From Caballeronia jiangsuensis (GTDB lineage: Bacteria > Pseudomonadota > Gammaproteobacteria > Burkholderiales > Burkholderiaceae): DNA of 64,000 nt. This document shows, one piece after another, positions 63,612 through 64,000 of this stretch (position 1 is its first letter; every line of letters starts with the position of its first letter). The translations under genes and the position numbers were made by a program. The DNA is taken from assembly GCA_000648925.1 (NCBI GenBank), contig JFHF01000019.1, forward strand, positions 62,001-126,000. The letters are read 5' to 3'. The notes under the pieces are model-generated. The model had not been told where the DNA came from. It did no database searches and saw only the letters and a program-made list of their open reading frames with translations.

Positions 63612-63665
63612 ACGTGCGGCGGCGCGGCCTTTCGATTCTTTGTGACTTGGCGCGCCGCCACGTGT
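63612..63665 (-). other. Stem-loop between dapA and bamC
   Basis: Arms 63612-63626 and 63653-63665 pair over 13 bases with a two-base bulge. It begins two bases after the dapA stop. There is no T-run, so it may be a partial terminator or an mRNA processing site. Confidence 0.5.
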
Positions 63666-63667
63666 GA

Positions 63668-64000
63668 TCAGGCGAGAAGCCCGGAGTCGCGCAACGCGTC
63701 ACGCACCACGTCGTGATAACGCGCGTCGAGCGGCGTGAGCGGCAGACGGATGCCGCCTTCCATGCGGCCGAGCGCCTGCAGCGCCCACTTGGCCGGAATC
63801 GGATTCGATTCGCAGAAGAGTTGCTTGTGCAGCGACAGCAGCTTCAGATGGATGCGGCGCGCGGTGATCGCATCGCCTTCGATCGCGGCGCGGCAGAGCT
63901 GGCTCATTTCCTTCGGCGCGACGTTGGCCGTCACCGAGATATTGCCGTGACCGCCCAGCAGCATCAGCGCGATGGCCGTGGGATCGTCGCCGCTGAAGAT
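63668..64000 (-). CDS. dapA: 4-hydroxy-tetrahydrodipicolinate synthase, C-terminal part
   Basis: Enzyme of lysine/diaminopimelate synthesis condensing pyruvate with aspartate semialdehyde. Only the last 110 residues are in the window; the frame is open to its edge. The sequence (IFSGDDPTAIALMLLGGHGN, ISVTANVAPKEM, ESNPIPAKWAL) is typical of DapA. bamC follows downstream. Confidence 0.93.
   Translation of the reverse strand: MFSGDDPTAIALMLLGGHGNISVTANVAPKEMSQLCRAAIEGDAITARRIHLKLLSLHKQLFCESNPIPAKWALQALGRMEGGIRLPLTPLDARYHDVVRDALRDSGLLA

Overview
The window is an ordinary chromosomal segment of a GC-rich betaproteobacterium of the Burkholderiaceae, most likely Paraburkholderia or Caballeronia. 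This is inferred from heavy G/C use at third codon positions, from gene order (nuoA to nuoL, then secG-tpiA-qor-pnp-rpsO-leuA; lysC, tilS-accA, cysS; ppiA-ppiB-lpxH; cysE; trmJ/suhB; mutS; dapA-bamC), and from protein sequences that look Burkholderia-like. I see no prophage, transposase, CRISPR array, plasmid function or obvious genomic island.

Layout. 1-11264 (minus strand) holds respiratory complex I genes nuoA to nuoL (nuoL cut by the window edge), with a tRNA-Leu(GAG) just upstream. 11392-20749 (mostly minus) is housekeeping: secG, tpiA, a quinone oxidoreductase, pnp, rpsO, an orphan ABC binding protein, a lipoprotein and leuA with a long regulated-looking leader. 20906-27353 holds an NlpC/P60 hydrolase and the yejABEF peptide-import operon. 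27587-29460 has fabI and two tandem small secreted His/Gly-rich paralogues. 29648-37992 is a catabolic unit: an MFS transporter divergent from a GntR regulator fused by overlap to a complete malonate decarboxylase operon mdcABCDEGH. 38162-39527 has a LoiP-like lipoprotein protease and a small outer-membrane barrel.

39831-46685 (minus) contains tRNA-Ser(GCT), lysC, tilS, accA, a 3-methyladenine glycosylase and cysS. 47146-49936 (plus) has a TPR protein, two cyclophilins and lpxH. 49933-54209 has cysE, trmJ, suhB and lplT. A frameshifted ElaB/YqjD-type gene (54409-54776) precedes mutS, which overlaps a degenerate phosphoesterase-like gene. The end carries slyD and roxA (divergent, 33 bp apart), an Ala/Ser-rich mini-lipoprotein, a YycJ-type metallohydrolase, bamC and the 3' end of dapA.

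The most interesting signals are regulatory. Upstream of leuA a near-consensus promoter is placed so that transcription would start at or next to the AUG of a 28-codon reading frame that ends in a cluster of rare CTA leucine codons, followed by hairpins: a candidate leaderless leucine attenuator. The pnp leader carries a perfect 13-bp stem suited to RNase III-type autoregulation. The malonate operon lacks any known malonate transporter gene, which makes the divergent MFS gene the obvious candidate.
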